Origin: Linum tenue
Taxonomy: Eukaryota; Streptophyta; Magnoliopsida; Malpighiales; Linaceae
DNA length: 64,000 nucleotides
Assembly (NCBI GenBank): GCA_946122785.1
Contig: CAMGYJ010000006.1
Coordinates: 48,876,066 to 48,940,065 of the forward strand
Direction of reading: 5' to 3'
Program-made: the position numbers and the translations under genes
The notes under the pieces: model-generated
The model's input: only the letters and a program-made list of their open reading frames with translations
Databases searched by the model: none
What the model was told of the DNA's origin: nothing
Part shown: positions 11,751 through 22,584 of the stretch, one piece after another
Layout of the letters: each line of letters opens with the position of its first letter
How positions within the stretch are numbered: position 1 is the first letter of the stretch

Positions 11751-12875
11751 TGACACCTATATGGTCAATTACATAGTAATTAGGGCTCCCCATGCTATTA
11801 CTCTGTTATGATATATTATACCACACCCCCTGATGTGGTGTTGACCGTTAATTCATCATGAGATATGACCACACCAAGAGTGGAGTTGAATCCGATATGA
11901 CTACACCGACAGTGTTGGGTCCGATATGACCACATCCACGAGATGTTTGGTCCGTATTGCCAGGAGAGTAATTAGCATGGGAGTATCCAGGCGCCTATAA
12001 GTAAAACCATATGCATAAGTCAAGGTGTTTGAGTCTTTTTCCCATTGGGATATGAGGATGGCTGAGGTCTGATCCTAGTGTTTTGGCTTGATTGCTAGAT
12101 GTATGGTAGGGGCATGCTTTGTTATGAACTCACGATGCAATGATAGTCTCACTCAGCTATGAGCTGACCCTCTTTTATCCTCTTTCTTTGCTTATGCCAT
12201 GTGTAAAAAGATCATCATCATCATCATCAGTATATAGGTGTATAGGTGGGAGCTGAGCAAGAGTTGAAGGCAAGATGAGGTATGGTATTCAACTATTCTG
12301 TGCTTGGACGACTACTTGGGATTTTGGCCAGTGATCCACACCTTTTTGTAAAAATGTTTTGAGAACATTTTCATGTGCATACTAGATTCTGATGTAGTGT
12401 GAGATATCCACAGGTGTGGAAAGTTGATTATATGTGCATATGTGTGTGGTGGTGTATGTAGTGACGATTATGACATGTATAAGCATGGTATGTAGTTGCA
12501 GAGTACGAAAGTGTGACTATGGCTACGAAAGCCAATGTACATGGTTGTGAGAGGGCGCAATGTACATGGATGACTCCTATCGCCTGGGCGCGAATAGATA
12601 TAAGAGGGCGCATTACGTTCTAGTGTGTTCATATGAGCCGACCGTTCAAATGAACATCATCATTTTACTCAACCACGTGTAAGGGCGCTAGAAGTAGGGA
12701 GCTTTACTTTTATTGGCGAAACAATTACAAGGCGCAAATATAAGGGCGCCTTACAAACATAACTTAAGGCGCGTGGTACGGCGCGCTTGCAGTAGTACCT
12801 CTACCTCTATACTTAACGAACCATCGTCAACTTACGACCAAAATACGGGTGCCCCGTCTTGCTGCCCAACGCAGT

Positions 12876-14060
12876 TCACTCCAAAATTGTCACCTCTAAC
12901 GTGCCATTGTACACCTTGAGGTTTTGAGTGTTCCAAGTACACTTGATGGCCTTCCCTCCCATGTGCTCCAGCTTGAACGTGGTCGGCCCTACCACCTCAC
13001 GGACACGATATGGCCCTTTCCACTTTGGCGCGAGTTTTCCCTCACTCGCCTTTGGTCGAAAGTCACGCCGCAACACCATACTCCTCATACGTATCTGATG
13101 GGGACGCATCTTACGATTATAGTACTTGGCCACCTAACGCTTCATAGATTCAAGGCCACAGACGCGATATCCCTACGCCCCTCCAGCATATCAAGGTCAT
13201 GTACGCGCTCCCCCTAATTGATCTGCGGCTCATATCCTGCCAACCTGTATGTGGGAAAGCGCACTTCCACTAGTATAAACGCTTCGCTGCCATAAGTCAA
13301 TGCAAACGCCGTTTCCCCGGTTGCTACCTTCTACGTTTGTGTGCCCACAACACACTTGGGAGCTCCTCCACCCATCTTCCCTTAGCATCTAGTAGCGTCG
13401 TGTGGAGACCATGTAGGATACTCTTGTTTGCCGCTTCCGCTTGCCCATTAGCCTGGGGGTATACCACGGACGAGAAGTGCAGGATGATGCCCTTCTCGTC
13501 ACAAAACTCGATAAACTGTCGGCAATCGAATTGCTTGCCATGATCAGCTATGATCGATTCTGGAAGCCCTAATCGAGTGAAGATATTCTTGCTCATGAAC
13601 TTTCTGACCTGCGCTTGGGTGATGGTCTCCAGGGGCTCGGCCTCAATCCATTTGGAAAAGTAATCCACCGCTACGATTAGGAACTTCAACTGCCCAGGCG
13701 CCTTAGGGAACAGACCCACAAATCCATCCCCCACTATGCAAACGGCCACGCGCCCACATTGCCCTGCATGGGTGCCTTGGAAACGTGCACGTCGTGAGCA
13801 TGAATCTGACACTGGTGGCACCTATCCACGTGTTTCTTGGTATCTGCTTTAATGGATGGCCAATAGTAACCCTGACGGGACAACACCTTCTCAAGACTCC
13901 TTGACCCTGCATGAATGCCACACGCGCCCTGGTATATCTCCTCTATTGCCTTTTCGCCCTCGCCCACTGTGAGGCACCTTAAATAAGCTACTGAATGTGA
14001 CCTATTGTACATTTGGGCATCAAGGATTGTACAACGGGCAGCCTTGCGCCTCACCTGTCA
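12876..14060 (-). pseudogene. Element B integrase
   Basis: Three minus-strand frames together give an integrase. The zinc-binding head has a GACGIHAG His pair and a CHQC-type pair (about 14054-13830). The catalytic core shows VDYFSKW, then IIADHGKQF, then PQANGQAEAANK, so the three acidic catalytic positions remain visible. A C-terminal tail (13133-12876) shows KWKGPYRVREVVGP and ends LEVTILE-stop. Integrase joins the retroelement DNA to the host chromosome. The frames are separated by frameshifts (13820-13740 and 13320-13140), so no full protein is made. The C-terminus is the last recognisable coding sequence before the A1 junction. Confidence 0.8.
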
Positions 14061-14091
14061 TGCCTTGCGCCTCACCTGTCAAGCCAAAACA

Positions 14092-14600
14092 CTAGAGAAT
14101 CGTCTCGTGAAGCAGATATGCTTCGATAGGAGTCATCCAGCTTTCTTCCTCGACAACACATTCCTCCATTGCCCCTACTACCAATTCTTCCGGAGAGTGC
14201 TCCTTGGAGACGATCACGTGCCTTTCACATTCGAAGTCGGTGGCAGTGGCCAGTTTCAACAACGCGTTTGCATGGGCATTCTCTTCTCTCGGAACATGCA
14301 TGAATTCCACGTGATCAAACCATGCGCGCTTATCCTCAATCCTCCTTATGTATGCGCCCAACACCTCCTCCTTCACTTCGAACACACCATTCAATTGGTT
14401 TATCACCAAGGCGGAGTCGGAGTGGACTTGAATCTTCCGTGCGCCTAGCCACACGCTGTAGTCAAGCCTGCAATCACAGCCTTATATTCCGCTGCATTAT
14501 TTGTCTTTAACGCTGAAAATCGCAGCGCTAGCTCATGCATCGCGCCCATGGGGTTGATGACCACTATTCCTACCCTCGCTCCGACTCGTCTGCCGCCCCG
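14092..14600 (-). pseudogene. Second (archaeal-type) RNase H of element B
   Basis: The minus-strand ORF has VHSDSALVINQLNGVFEVK, then YIRRIEDKRAWFD, then HVPREENAHANALLKLAT. This is the ordered pattern of the additional RNase H that Tat/Ogre elements carry between the ordinary RNase H and integrase. Known members degrade the RNA strand of RNA-DNA hybrids. The last motif reads ENAHANAL where family members usually have an Asp (NxxAD), so a catalytic acidic residue is probably lost. The N-terminal part (14600-14460) is interrupted. Confidence 0.7.
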
Positions 14601-14646
14601 TCGACGTACACTTGCCAGCTTTCATTCATTCCTCCCTCCTCACTTG

Positions 14647-15183
14647 CTACTCCTTTCGCTGCAAAGTAGGCCAATACCTTATGTCATACTCGCTCAGATG
14701 CACTGCCCACTTCACCATGCGTCCCGCCACATCCATGGATCCCAATGTGCCCCTCAAGGGGAGGTTGGTGAGCACTATCACCGTGTGCGCCTGAAAATAC
14801 GGGCGCAACTTCTCCGCCGCGGTGACAACTGCCAATGTCGCCTTCTTAATGGGCGCGTACCGCGTCTCCAGCGCCATCATTACCTTACTTGCGTAATACA
14901 CAAGATGTTCCTCCTTATCCTCTCCCGCCCTTGAAACGAGTACCGCGCTGACTGCCGTTCGTGAGACCGCAATGTAGAGGTATAATGTCTCGCCCCTTCG
15001 AGGCGCTGTCATGACTGCAGGGGCTACGAGCAGGCCCTTCAATTGCTCGAACGCTTCATCACACTCCTCCGTCCATTTGAAGCGCGTGGCCTTTTTCAGG
15101 ATCCGGAAGAAGTGCGCGCCCTTGTCTGCCGACCGGGGAATGAATTGCCCCAATGCCGCTAGGCGCCCATTCAAACTCTGCAC
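14647..15183 (-). pseudogene. RNase H domain of element B
   Basis: It continues the RT reading frame after an in-frame TAA where relatives have a sense codon (the VQSLNGRLAALGQFIPRS linker follows directly). It contains FKWTEECDEAFEQLKGLL, LYLYIAVSRTAVSAVLV, VYYASKVM, ETRYAPIKKATLAVV and VLTNLPLRG, the gypsy RNase H-like order. The first catalytic Asp of the usual YLxVSxxAVSxVLV context is replaced in this lineage, as is common. A stop ends the ORF at 14647. Confidence 0.75.
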
Positions 15184-16000
15184 TTAATTTGCCGTCCTCG
15201 GAGGCTTAAGGCGTCGGATGGCCTCCACTTGCTTCGGGTTGGACTCAATCCCTCTTTTCGTTATAATAAAGCCCAAGAATTTGCCAGCCTCCGCACCAAA
15301 AACACACTTCAAAGGATTGAGACGCAAGGAGTAAGGCCGCATGGTCTCAAAAGATTCCCGTAAATCCTTCAAGTGATCCTCTTTCTTCTTGCTCTTGACT
15401 ACCAGATCTTCCACGTATGCCTCCACATTCCGCCCGTTCTGCCTTTGGAACATGGTCTTTACCATGCGTTGATACGTTGCCCCCGCGTTCTTTAACCCAA
15501 AAGACATAAACTTGTCGCGGAAGTTGCCGAAAGCCGTCATGAATGTCGTTTTCTCCCTGTTCCCCTCACACATGGGGATCTGAAGGAACCCTGAAAACAT
15601 GTCCAAGAAATTCAGCGCCTCATGGTAAACAGTGGCATCGACCAACTGGTCGATACGAGGCATGGGGTACGCGTCCATAGGACACACCCGATTCAGACTC
15701 GTGTAATCGACTCACATCCTCCAATCCCCGCACGCCTTGGGCACCAGCACCACGTTTGACAACCATGCGGTATATCGTGCTTCCTCCAAAAACCCCACCT
15801 CCAACAAATTTCCGACTTCCTTATGCAGCGCCTCTTCCTTTTCCTCCACCAACGGCCTCCTTTTCTGTTGCACGGGGCGCACGCCCTTCTTCACCCACAA
15901 TCGGTGCTTCGCCACCTCCGGCCTTACCCCGGGCATCTCCTTGGCACTCCAAGCGAAGAGGTCTGCGAATTCCTTCAGCAATTCAACCAGTAATTCAACC
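15184..16000 (-). pseudogene. Reverse transcriptase of element B
   Basis: The RT pattern runs in order: NVVLVPKACGDWRM, stop, then VDYTSLNRVCPMDAYPMPRIDQLVD, FLDMFSGF, KTTFMTAFGNF, MSFGLKNAGATYQRMV, AYVEDLVVKSK, FLGFIITKRGIE. The stop near 15710 replaces the Cys codon of the usual MCVDY (TGC to TGA). The active-site box reads YVED rather than YVDD, so one catalytic Asp is changed. These two defects plus the stop at 15184 make the polymerase inactive. N-terminal sequence (15981-15712) shows ADLFAWSAKEMPGV, which links it to the protease. Confidence 0.85.
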
Positions 16001-16139
16001 GCATCACCACTCGTATAAGCGGAGATGCGAATGCATCACTCAGGGCGTTCGTCATCCAGGGGCACCTGAATTTCTGCATCCGCAGCTTACGCTCTGTGCA
16101 GATCCTTGGGACGCACGTCAATGTTGTACATCCGCATTC

Positions 16140-16370
16140 GCTTGACAAGACGCGCTTCCTATGACGCTTCACCTCTCGACACTCCAACCCCATTCGGAGT
16201 GACGAACTTTAACATTTAATGACATGACGACGCTACCCCATTGAAGAGCGCTAGGAGAGGGCGCCCTAAGATGACATTGCATGGGGAGGGGCAATCTACA
16301 ATACCAAAATCCACTATATGCGTCACTCTATGTTCCCCTTCTCCCTGCGTCACCGGCAGGCGCACGCGCC
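16140..16370 (-). pseudogene. Protease C-terminal half of element B (left of the Athila insertion)
   Basis: Read on the minus strand this gives VRLPVTQGEGEHRVTHIVDF, then CNVILGRPLLALFNGVAS, the second half of a Tat-type aspartic protease with its ILGR flap-following motif. Joined across C1 at the duplicated GCGCC it continues in frame from the fragment at 24021-24447. That shows C1 inserted cleanly into a then-continuous reading frame. Confidence 0.8.
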
Positions 16371-17730
16371 TGACTCACTCCTACTGTCACCCTAGAAAAT
16401 GGCCAAGTATAACCACTTCCTAAAGCGTAGTATAGCGGGTCGGGTTTTAATGTCAACCCGGGTCCTAGATATGATGACTACTCGGTGAATTCTTGTTATT
16501 TAGCGGTGAACTTTTAGTGAAACTCAAGCAAACAAAACAGAAAGCAAGTAAACGGTTTGTTGTCAAGTCAAGAGAGGTCACCCGGATATGGTTTCCCCCT
16601 AGACTGCAGTTAAGTCGGATTGCAATTTGCCAAGTTCAGTTTTCATGAAAGTTATACTGCGGAAGGTTCTCAATTAGCCTGAAGTCTCGACTAAAGGTCT
16701 CCAGACCCTCTCAATCTGAGTCTCTAGCGGGCGACAAACCTCCACCGGAGTAAACAGATTGAGGCCCTAATGAACCAAACCTCCACTACCGAATTGACTT
16801 CGGTACAGAATAGCGAATTGGCTCCTCGACTAAAGTCACCAATTCGCTACCTTCGATTAAGCGTACTCTATCAACCTAGGCAGATATTCTCATTCCAGGT
16901 CAAAGCAGAAACAACAGGAATTTGATCAGGATTCAAGTCATTCAATCAATCAAACCTCAATCGAATATAATCAATTCACAAACACTGTACTTGGGTTCAT
17001 ACAATCAGACCTAGCATACAAATCTAGGGTTCTCCATACCCAGATGAATGGGGAAACTACTCCATAGAGAAAGAAGCAAAAGCAGATTCAGACACGGAAA
17101 TCATACTGTGAAGTTGGATTCCTGCTTCTGGACGTTTAATCGCACTTCTCCAAGCTCAAGACGGGCTCCAATGGTGTTGAAGATCGATCTATGGCGCTTG
17201 AGAACTCTGGTTCGACGCTTTCTCTCTCTAGGTATCGGTTTCTCTCTCAAAAACTCGGAACCCTCTGAAAATTGGCCGTCTTCCTCTTTTATCAGCTGAC
17301 CCCGCGATACCCGGTCGAAATACCCGGTCGGGTATTTTATGGTTCGACCGGGTATTGTGAAACGCACCGTTCCATTAAAGGGGAAAATACCCGGTCTACC
17401 ACCAAAATCCCCGACCGGGGATTTATCGCCATCGCCCGGGCCCCCTTCTGCTTCTCACGGGTGCCCGAAGGAGGAAATACCCGGTCGAGGCCAGAATATA
17501 CCCGGTCGGGTATTTCTTCCTTTGACCGGGTATTTTGGTCCAGCAGCATCCTTTGTCCAATCTTCGCTCCTTTCGATCTAGAACTCGTTCCTTCGCCTCG
17601 ATTCCCACGCCAGGACCTGAAATATGACATAAGCACACAACCTAGCGTAAAATCGGCTTAAAATACGATATTCCTCATCACAAACGACTTCAGAATAGGG
17701 GTGAAAACATGTATGATTATCGGTCTATCA
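16371..17730 (-). mobile_element. C1 left (3') LTR, CCCGGTCGGG family
   Basis: This 1360-bp LTR runs from TGACTCACTCC to CGGTCTATCA. It is closely similar to the solo LTR 38489-39827 and to the LTR remnants of element E. It contains the conserved 'cctcgactaaagtc' direct repeats, an inverted-repeat cluster at 17300-17545 and a TATA-like GATAAAAG at 17286-17293 on the minus strand. Confidence 0.85.
17300..17545. repeat. Inverted-repeat cluster, CCCGGTCGGG family (C1 3' LTR)
   Basis: Copies of AATACCCGGTCGGGTATT or half of it, plus a CCCCGACCGGGG variant near 17410, recur about eight times. They lie upstream, in transcriptional sense, of the TATA-like box. Confidence 0.8.
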
Positions 17731-17745
17731 AACTCCCCCACACTT

Positions 17746-19529
17746 AACCGTTTGCTTGTCCCCAAGCAAACCAAGTCAGACACTAGGTAAGCTTACATAT
17801 TTCAATCAACCAACACTGGGGACAAGTCATAAAGGCACAAAACACGTGAATCGCACTGGTTTTCAAACATCAATACATGCACAACCTCAATAACAACCTG
17901 GACAACCACCACAAAGGACATTCGAGTGCAGCAAATCGAGTAAAGGAAGAGTCTCCCGCCTGTTCACTAGCCAACCTAGACTTGATTCAACCACTTACTC
18001 AAAACAGTCGACTCATGCATCCAACTCAAAACATCAGAATAGAGACCGAGCAATCTAGGTCCTCACCGGGGTACAAGAGCATATAGAAAATGGAAATGAA
18101 TCACTCACTCTCGACCAGTGGGGTCAGGACAATTTTTGATGCGAAAGATGCGCATGCTATTTCTCTCAATCCCTATCATCTCTTCACCATGATGGCAGCC
18201 TCTAAATGCTAGAGTTCACATATGGGGTGTCACCACTAACTAATCAGGAGGTCTTAGACACAGGTTCAAATGACTGGCTAGGGTCTTGGACATGGGGAAA
18301 AGGCCTTTTAGGTGGTGGAAGTATTCATAGCAAAAAGGTTCCACATTTTCCAAACACACAATCACAGTCAACCAACCCGGTATTTTCTTTCTGCTATTCT
18401 GCATTCCTCAATATCTTAAGAGCACAAGAGCGAAGGAGGCATAATCATCAGCATTTCCAAGCCAGACTGCTAAGAAACACTGCTTACTAGGCATTACTCA
18501 GATTGTTGGTAGTGGCTCTCTTTTGCTTTCAATTTTTCTTTGTTTTTTCTTTCATTTTTCTTTTCATTTCTTAAGAGAGCCCCCACTTCTGCATAAATTT
18601 CAAACACCTGCCCAATTTTTAAGCACTACCTCCAACACTCACATAGACTTTAGCAGAAACAGCAGAGAATATATAAAACCACTCTGTGGAACCTTCTAAA
18701 AGATGCAACAAGGGTGATTTTTTCATTATAGACCAAAAGAAAGGATAACACACGGCTCAAAGGGGCTGACTAGGGGATATGACACATCAGGACAGTCAGT
18801 TTTGGCGTGGGCTAATCCTATGCCCCCATCATCTTAGCTAGTGACAACGTGAATGCTACACATCATGGAAGAGGGATCTATCGCACAAGAAAGAAACGAG
18901 CAGGCTCAAATCTCACATGGCTACCTATATGCTCTATCTCACATTCTGATACCCTGAACTAGATGCATAAACGACTGTCAAGGACAAGTAATCAGATCAA
19001 GTCAGATCAAGTCACAGTTGGCAAGCAAACAGTTGAAAAACTGAACCCCTACATCGTTCTACTGCAATTCTCAGTCCTCATCATAGGTTGTCCTAGTCGC
19101 AAACAAGTTGGCATGCATTAATCCGAAAACCAATCAATTCATCCATCAAAACACAGTGCCAATATGATCAAACAGCAGTACTTGGAGCCCTCAAATCGTA
19201 AGATTCGGACAGTGGACTAGGCTCCAAGCACACAAACAGATCTAATGCAGTCAAAAGATAAACACCCCCCCACACTTAAGATCGACATTGTCCTCAATGG
19301 AGAAGAGGAAAGGAAAGGGGAACGATGTTACCGGTATGCACGGACTGCAGAGGACTGGAAATGGACCAGTCGGGAACACAGCACAGCTCCAGGGGAACAG
19401 AAGAGCTCAACCAGAATATGTTAGGTCCGAGGTCAGCCCAATAAGACATCATCTAGAACAAATGAAACAAACCAAAACAAAACCAAATCGCAATCTGACG
19501 CGAAACATGAGAAAGAAAGGCAAACCGTG
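17746..19529 (-). other. C1 non-coding region between coding end and 3' LTR
   Basis: This stretch follows the polypurine tract and contains no supported coding sequence. Short ORFs are random. The env-like ORF that occupies this interval in D and E is absent here. A pyrimidine-rich patch lies at 18525-18575. The equivalent regions of D (37903-38488 and 39833-40200) share phrases such as 'ggagccctcaaat' and 'cacttaag'. Confidence 0.5.
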
Positions 19530-19547
19530 GTGGGGTTGCCTCCCCAC
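19530..19547 (-). other. Conserved post-pol stem-loop (C1 copy)
   Basis: On the minus strand this reads GTGGGGAGGCAACCCCAC, a 6-bp stem with a 6-base loop. It sits just after the coding stop and is kept in C1, D and E with its flanks. Confidence 0.7.
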
Positions 19548-19592
19548 AAGCGCTTCTTTACCGTCTTTTAGCTGGACGCCCATGGTGGATAC

Positions 19593-21044
19593 TCAGGGAA
19601 GTGCAGGAACAGGTGCCTCCAAGAGCGGATCCACATCGCTCTTGAGGTACAGCTTCAGCTGGTGACCGTGCACCCGACGGTTGCAACCACCAGCATCGGT
19701 CAGCTCGACCTGGCCATCCGGCAAGATGCAGGCGAGTGAGTACTCGGATGGCCAGGGTGGTCGCGGTGCAGGGGGTGGGGCCAGCTCATAGTGGTCTCCA
19801 CTCTTCTTCCGTGCAGGCTTAGCCACTTGCGGCTTCGGCCGCCACTCCTCCTTGAGCTTTTTGTTCGAAGGCGAGGCTGGATGGAGTGGCGGCGGAGGAA
19901 TGATAGGCGGGTCCTGCAAAATGAGAGGTGCAGAAGGATACACGACAGGCTCGTGTATCTGGTCAGAAATAGCATGCACAGGCGATACAGAAATCATAGC
20001 ACAATGATCAGACTCGGTCACAGGAAAAACAGCCTGTTCATTTCCAGCACGCAAGATCAGTTTACCATCATGCACATCAATCAGTGCCTTGGCGGTGGCA
20101 AGAAATGGTCTACCTAGAATCAAAGGCACATCCACATCATCATTTATATCCAGAATAACAAAATCAACAGGATATGTGAATGCACCCACATTAAAAAGCA
20201 AATCTTCTATGATACCCCTAGGATGCACCACAGAACGATCAGCTAGCTGAATGCTCATCCTAGTAGGGCTAAGTTCACCTAGGTCTAGCTTTTTGAACAA
20301 TTTATATGGCATGACATTAATGCTAGCTCCTAGGTCCGCCAAGGACTTTCCTACATGCATGCTGCCAACAGTAAGAGGGATAGTAAAACTCCCTGGGTCC
20401 TTGCGCTTTTCGGGCAGCTTGTTCTGCAGGATGGCAGAACATTCCTCGCTCAGCATCACTGTCGAGAGATCCCCAAGTTTCTTCTTGTTGGTGCAGAGAT
20501 CTTTCATGAACTTAGCGTACTTGGGCATCTTCGACAGTGCCTCCACAAATGGTATGCTGATGTTGAGCTGCTTCAACATTGCCATAAAATTGGCAAACTC
20601 AGTCTCCAGCTTGTCCTTGTGAAGGCGAGTGGGGAAGGGAAGCTGGGGTACGTGCTCCTTCACCACTGGTTGTGGCTTGGGAGCAGGGGCTTCCTTCTCC
20701 ACCCGCACTTCTGCATCACCGGCTGGAAGTGCTGAAGCAGGTAATGGTTCCTCCTGCCTGGTCGGGGCAGGATCAGCTGATGTAGGCCTGCCGCTCAGGG
20801 TGAAAATGGCATGTGCGGTCTCGTGCGGGTCCCGTGGATTGGGGATGGTGGTGGCAGGTAGAGTCCCCGGGGCCCGAGCAGTAAGCTGGCGCGCTAGGAC
20901 ACCGACTTGGTGCTGTAGATCTTGCAAAATAGCACCCTGGTTCCTCTGCCCTGCCTCCAAAGAAGCTATGCTCTGGTCCACCCTTGCGAAATTCGCCTGG
21001 CTGGTGATCATGAATGTCGCCAAAATGTTCTTCAGATCAGCCAT
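19593..21044 (-). CDS. C1 gag C-terminus / protease / integrase-tail fusion ORF (483 aa)
   Basis: Residues 1-170 are the Gln/Pro-rich end of gag and a conserved linker ([27 protein letters not shown]). Residues about 225-330 are the Athila protease with [13 protein letters not shown] and [15 protein letters not shown]. After a Pro-rich stretch the ORF ends with VHGHQLKLYLKSD, which corresponds to the very end of Athila integrase ([12 protein letters not shown] in E). An in-frame internal deletion has therefore removed RT, RNase H and most of integrase yet kept one open frame. It is separated from gag by a single TAG at about 21100 that replaces a Gln codon. The ATG is an internal gag methionine (MADLKNIL), so independent translation is doubtful. 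The product could still act as a gag-processing protein. Confidence 0.7.
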   Translation of the reverse strand: MADLKNILATFMITSQANFARVDQSIASLEAGQRNQGAILQDLQHQVGVLARQLTARAPGTLPATTIPNPRDPHETAHAIFTLSGRPTSADPAPTRQEEPLPASALPAGDAEVRVEKEAPAPKPQPVVKEHVPQLPFPTRLHKDKLETEFANFMAMLKQLNISIPFVEALSKMPKYAKFMKDLCTNKKKLGDLSTVMLSEECSAILQNKLPEKRKDPGSFTIPLTVGSMHVGKSLADLGASINVMPYKLFKKLDLGELSPTRMSIQLADRSVVHPRGIIEDLLFNVGAFTYPVDFVILDINDDVDVPLILGRPFLATAKALIDVHDGKLILRAGNEQAVFPVTESDHCAMISVSPVHAISDQIHEPVVYPSAPLILQDPPIIPPPPLHPASPSNKKLKEEWRPKPQVAKPARKKSGDHYELAPPPAPRPPWPSEYSLACILPDGQVELTDAGGCNRRVHGHQLKLYLKSDVDPLLEAPVPALP

Positions 21045-22436
21045 CTGATTATCGGGAGCTGCGGCTGCTGGAGGCTGAGCAAACTGGCCCTGGGGCTGCT
21101 AGAATGGCTGCCCTTGCCTAGGCTGGTAGGGCTGCTGCTGTGGTGGTGGCCCTTGCCTATCCTGGTAGGGCTGCCTCTGCTGAAAACCACCTGCTGGTGC
21201 TGGGAAACCAGGTGGTTTGTTGGTGTTGTTGCTCCAGGCGAAGTTGGGATGCTGGCGCCATCCCTCATTGTATGTGTTACTGTATGGATCGAGGCGCCGA
21301 GCATTGGCGATGAAGGCCAACTGTTCTTGGGGAGTAGAAGACTCCCTCATAGACTGACAATCCTCCACCAGGTGATTCGGGCTCTCACACCACTGGCACT
21401 GGGCTACTGGAGGCGTAGCTACACCTCGGCCCGGAAAGATACTGTTAGGCTGCTTCAATGTCTGCACCAACTCAGCCACTTGCTGCTCTAACACGGACCT
21501 GGTCTCCATAGCATGCACACCCCGGTCCCGGGAGTTCCTGCCTCTGTTGTTCTGCCCCCAGGAATGGTCTCGGGCAGCCAAGGTACTGATCATCTGGTTC
21601 AGCTCGGGTGGAGTCTTAGTAAGGATATCCCCTCCTGGGCATAGAGACTCGATCACCCTCTGGCTGTCTGGAGTGAGGGCGCTGTAGAAGTTCCCTACTG
21701 TGAAGGCATCGCTGAAGCCATGATGGGGACACTGCCAGAAATATCCCATGTACCGCTCCCATGCATCACGAAGGGACTCATCTGGCTCCTGGCGGAAGTG
21801 AGTGATCTCCCGCTGTATCTCTGTGGTCTTCGATGCCGGATAATACCGGTGCACGAACTTGTCAGCCAGATCGTCCCAAGAGGTGATGGACAATGGGGGT
21901 TGGGTCTCCAACCACCTCTTAGCATTCCCCGCCAGAGAATGGGGGAAAAGGTGAAGGCGGATTGCATCATCTGGAACACCATTCAGCTTGAACCCGTTCG
22001 TCAGCTGCAGAAAACGGGAAAGGTGTACCCGGGCTTCCTCATCCTTCAAGCCATGGAACTGGATAGAGGATGTGATGAGTTGGATCCAGCATGGCTTGAT
22101 CTCGAAGTTGTTTGCAGGGATGGGTGGATAGAGGATGACCGGGCGGATGTCAGCAATCCGTGGAGTATAGTAGTACTCCAAGGTGGGACCCGGTGGTGGC
22201 GGATGATGATAGTTCCCAGGTCCCGGGGGATTTTGGTCGTTCCCCAGGATCTGGTTCTGAGGAGGCGGGTTCTGATCGCCTTCCATCTCGTGCTCGTCCT
22301 CGGAGTCGCTGGTCAATTGGCCGTCTCAGCGCTCCACCGTAGCCAGTCTAGCTCGCTGTTGTCTCCGAAGTTGTTTGCAGGTGCGCTCAATCTCAGGATT
22401 CAACGGCAGTAAACTTCCCGACTGGCTACGGGTCAT
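21045..22436 (-). pseudogene. C1 gag
   Basis: The family start is MTRSQSG at 22436. It is followed by ERTCKQLRRQQRARLATVER, a stop (TGA where E has AGA) near 22327, then the retrotransposon gag core with PVILYPPIPANNFEIK, FHGLKDEEARVHLSRFL and [31 protein letters not shown] knuckle-like segment follows, then a Pro/Gln-rich tail. Gag would form the particle that packages element RNA. Two nonsense changes (22327 and about 21100) are the only breaks I see, so this copy decayed recently relative to D. Confidence 0.85.
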
Positions 22437-22560
22437 GCACTAACTGCACACAATCAAGCAAAGCAAACCCCGTGAAGGCACAAGTGGGAAAGACAAAACT
22501 CAATGCAAAAAATGAAAATGCTAAAGTAACAGAAATCACTTTTCTTCAACAACCTAGCCG

Positions 22561-22578
22561 TCCCCGGCAACGGCGCCA
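22561..22578 (-). other. Athila primer-binding site of C1
   Basis: The minus strand reads TGGCGCCGTTGCCGGGGA, the classic Athila site, followed by the conserved ACGGCTAGGTTGTTGAA leader. It lies 6 bases inside the right LTR. Confidence 0.9.
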
Positions 22579-22584
22579 AAAACT

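Larger units (their letters stand above)
7167..11761. mobile_element. 4.6 kb hAT-like DNA transposon without transposase
   Basis: Perfect 12-bp terminal inverted repeats, TATAGGTGTCAA at 7167-7178 and its complement ending at 11761, are flanked by identical 8-bp duplications TGGTCAAT (7159-7166 and 11762-11769). The empty site is preserved in the homologous A2 copy near 28870-28895, which fixes the boundaries. An 8-bp duplication is the hAT signature. Dense GGGTTCGGGTT subterminal arrays also fit, though the terminal bases are not a perfect hAT consensus. No transposase ORF with hAT features is present. Inside are a CACTA-type end and unassigned sequence. Confidence 0.8.
6144..12640 (+). mobile_element. 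Tekay-like LTR copy A1 (plus strand), interrupted by a DNA transposon
   Basis: It begins TGTAACATCCCGTTTCGGC. It is homologous, in inverted orientation, to 25119-30190, which has a chromovirus-type polypurine tract beside it. Homology runs 6144-7158, resumes at 11762 and is clear to GGTATGTAG at 12495. The last part to about 12640 is weakly supported. No polymerase genes are attached, so this is a truncated or solo LTR. Its right end passes into element B. Confidence 0.65.

Noticed and set aside
17300..17545. CRISPR-like array
   Set aside because: Motifs are short, variable, unevenly spaced and lie inside plant retrotransposon LTRs; there are no uniform spacers or cas genes.
21720..22412. 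Plus-strand 230-aa ORF
   Set aside because: Antisense shadow of the Athila gag; the equivalent shadow occurs at 50452-51075.
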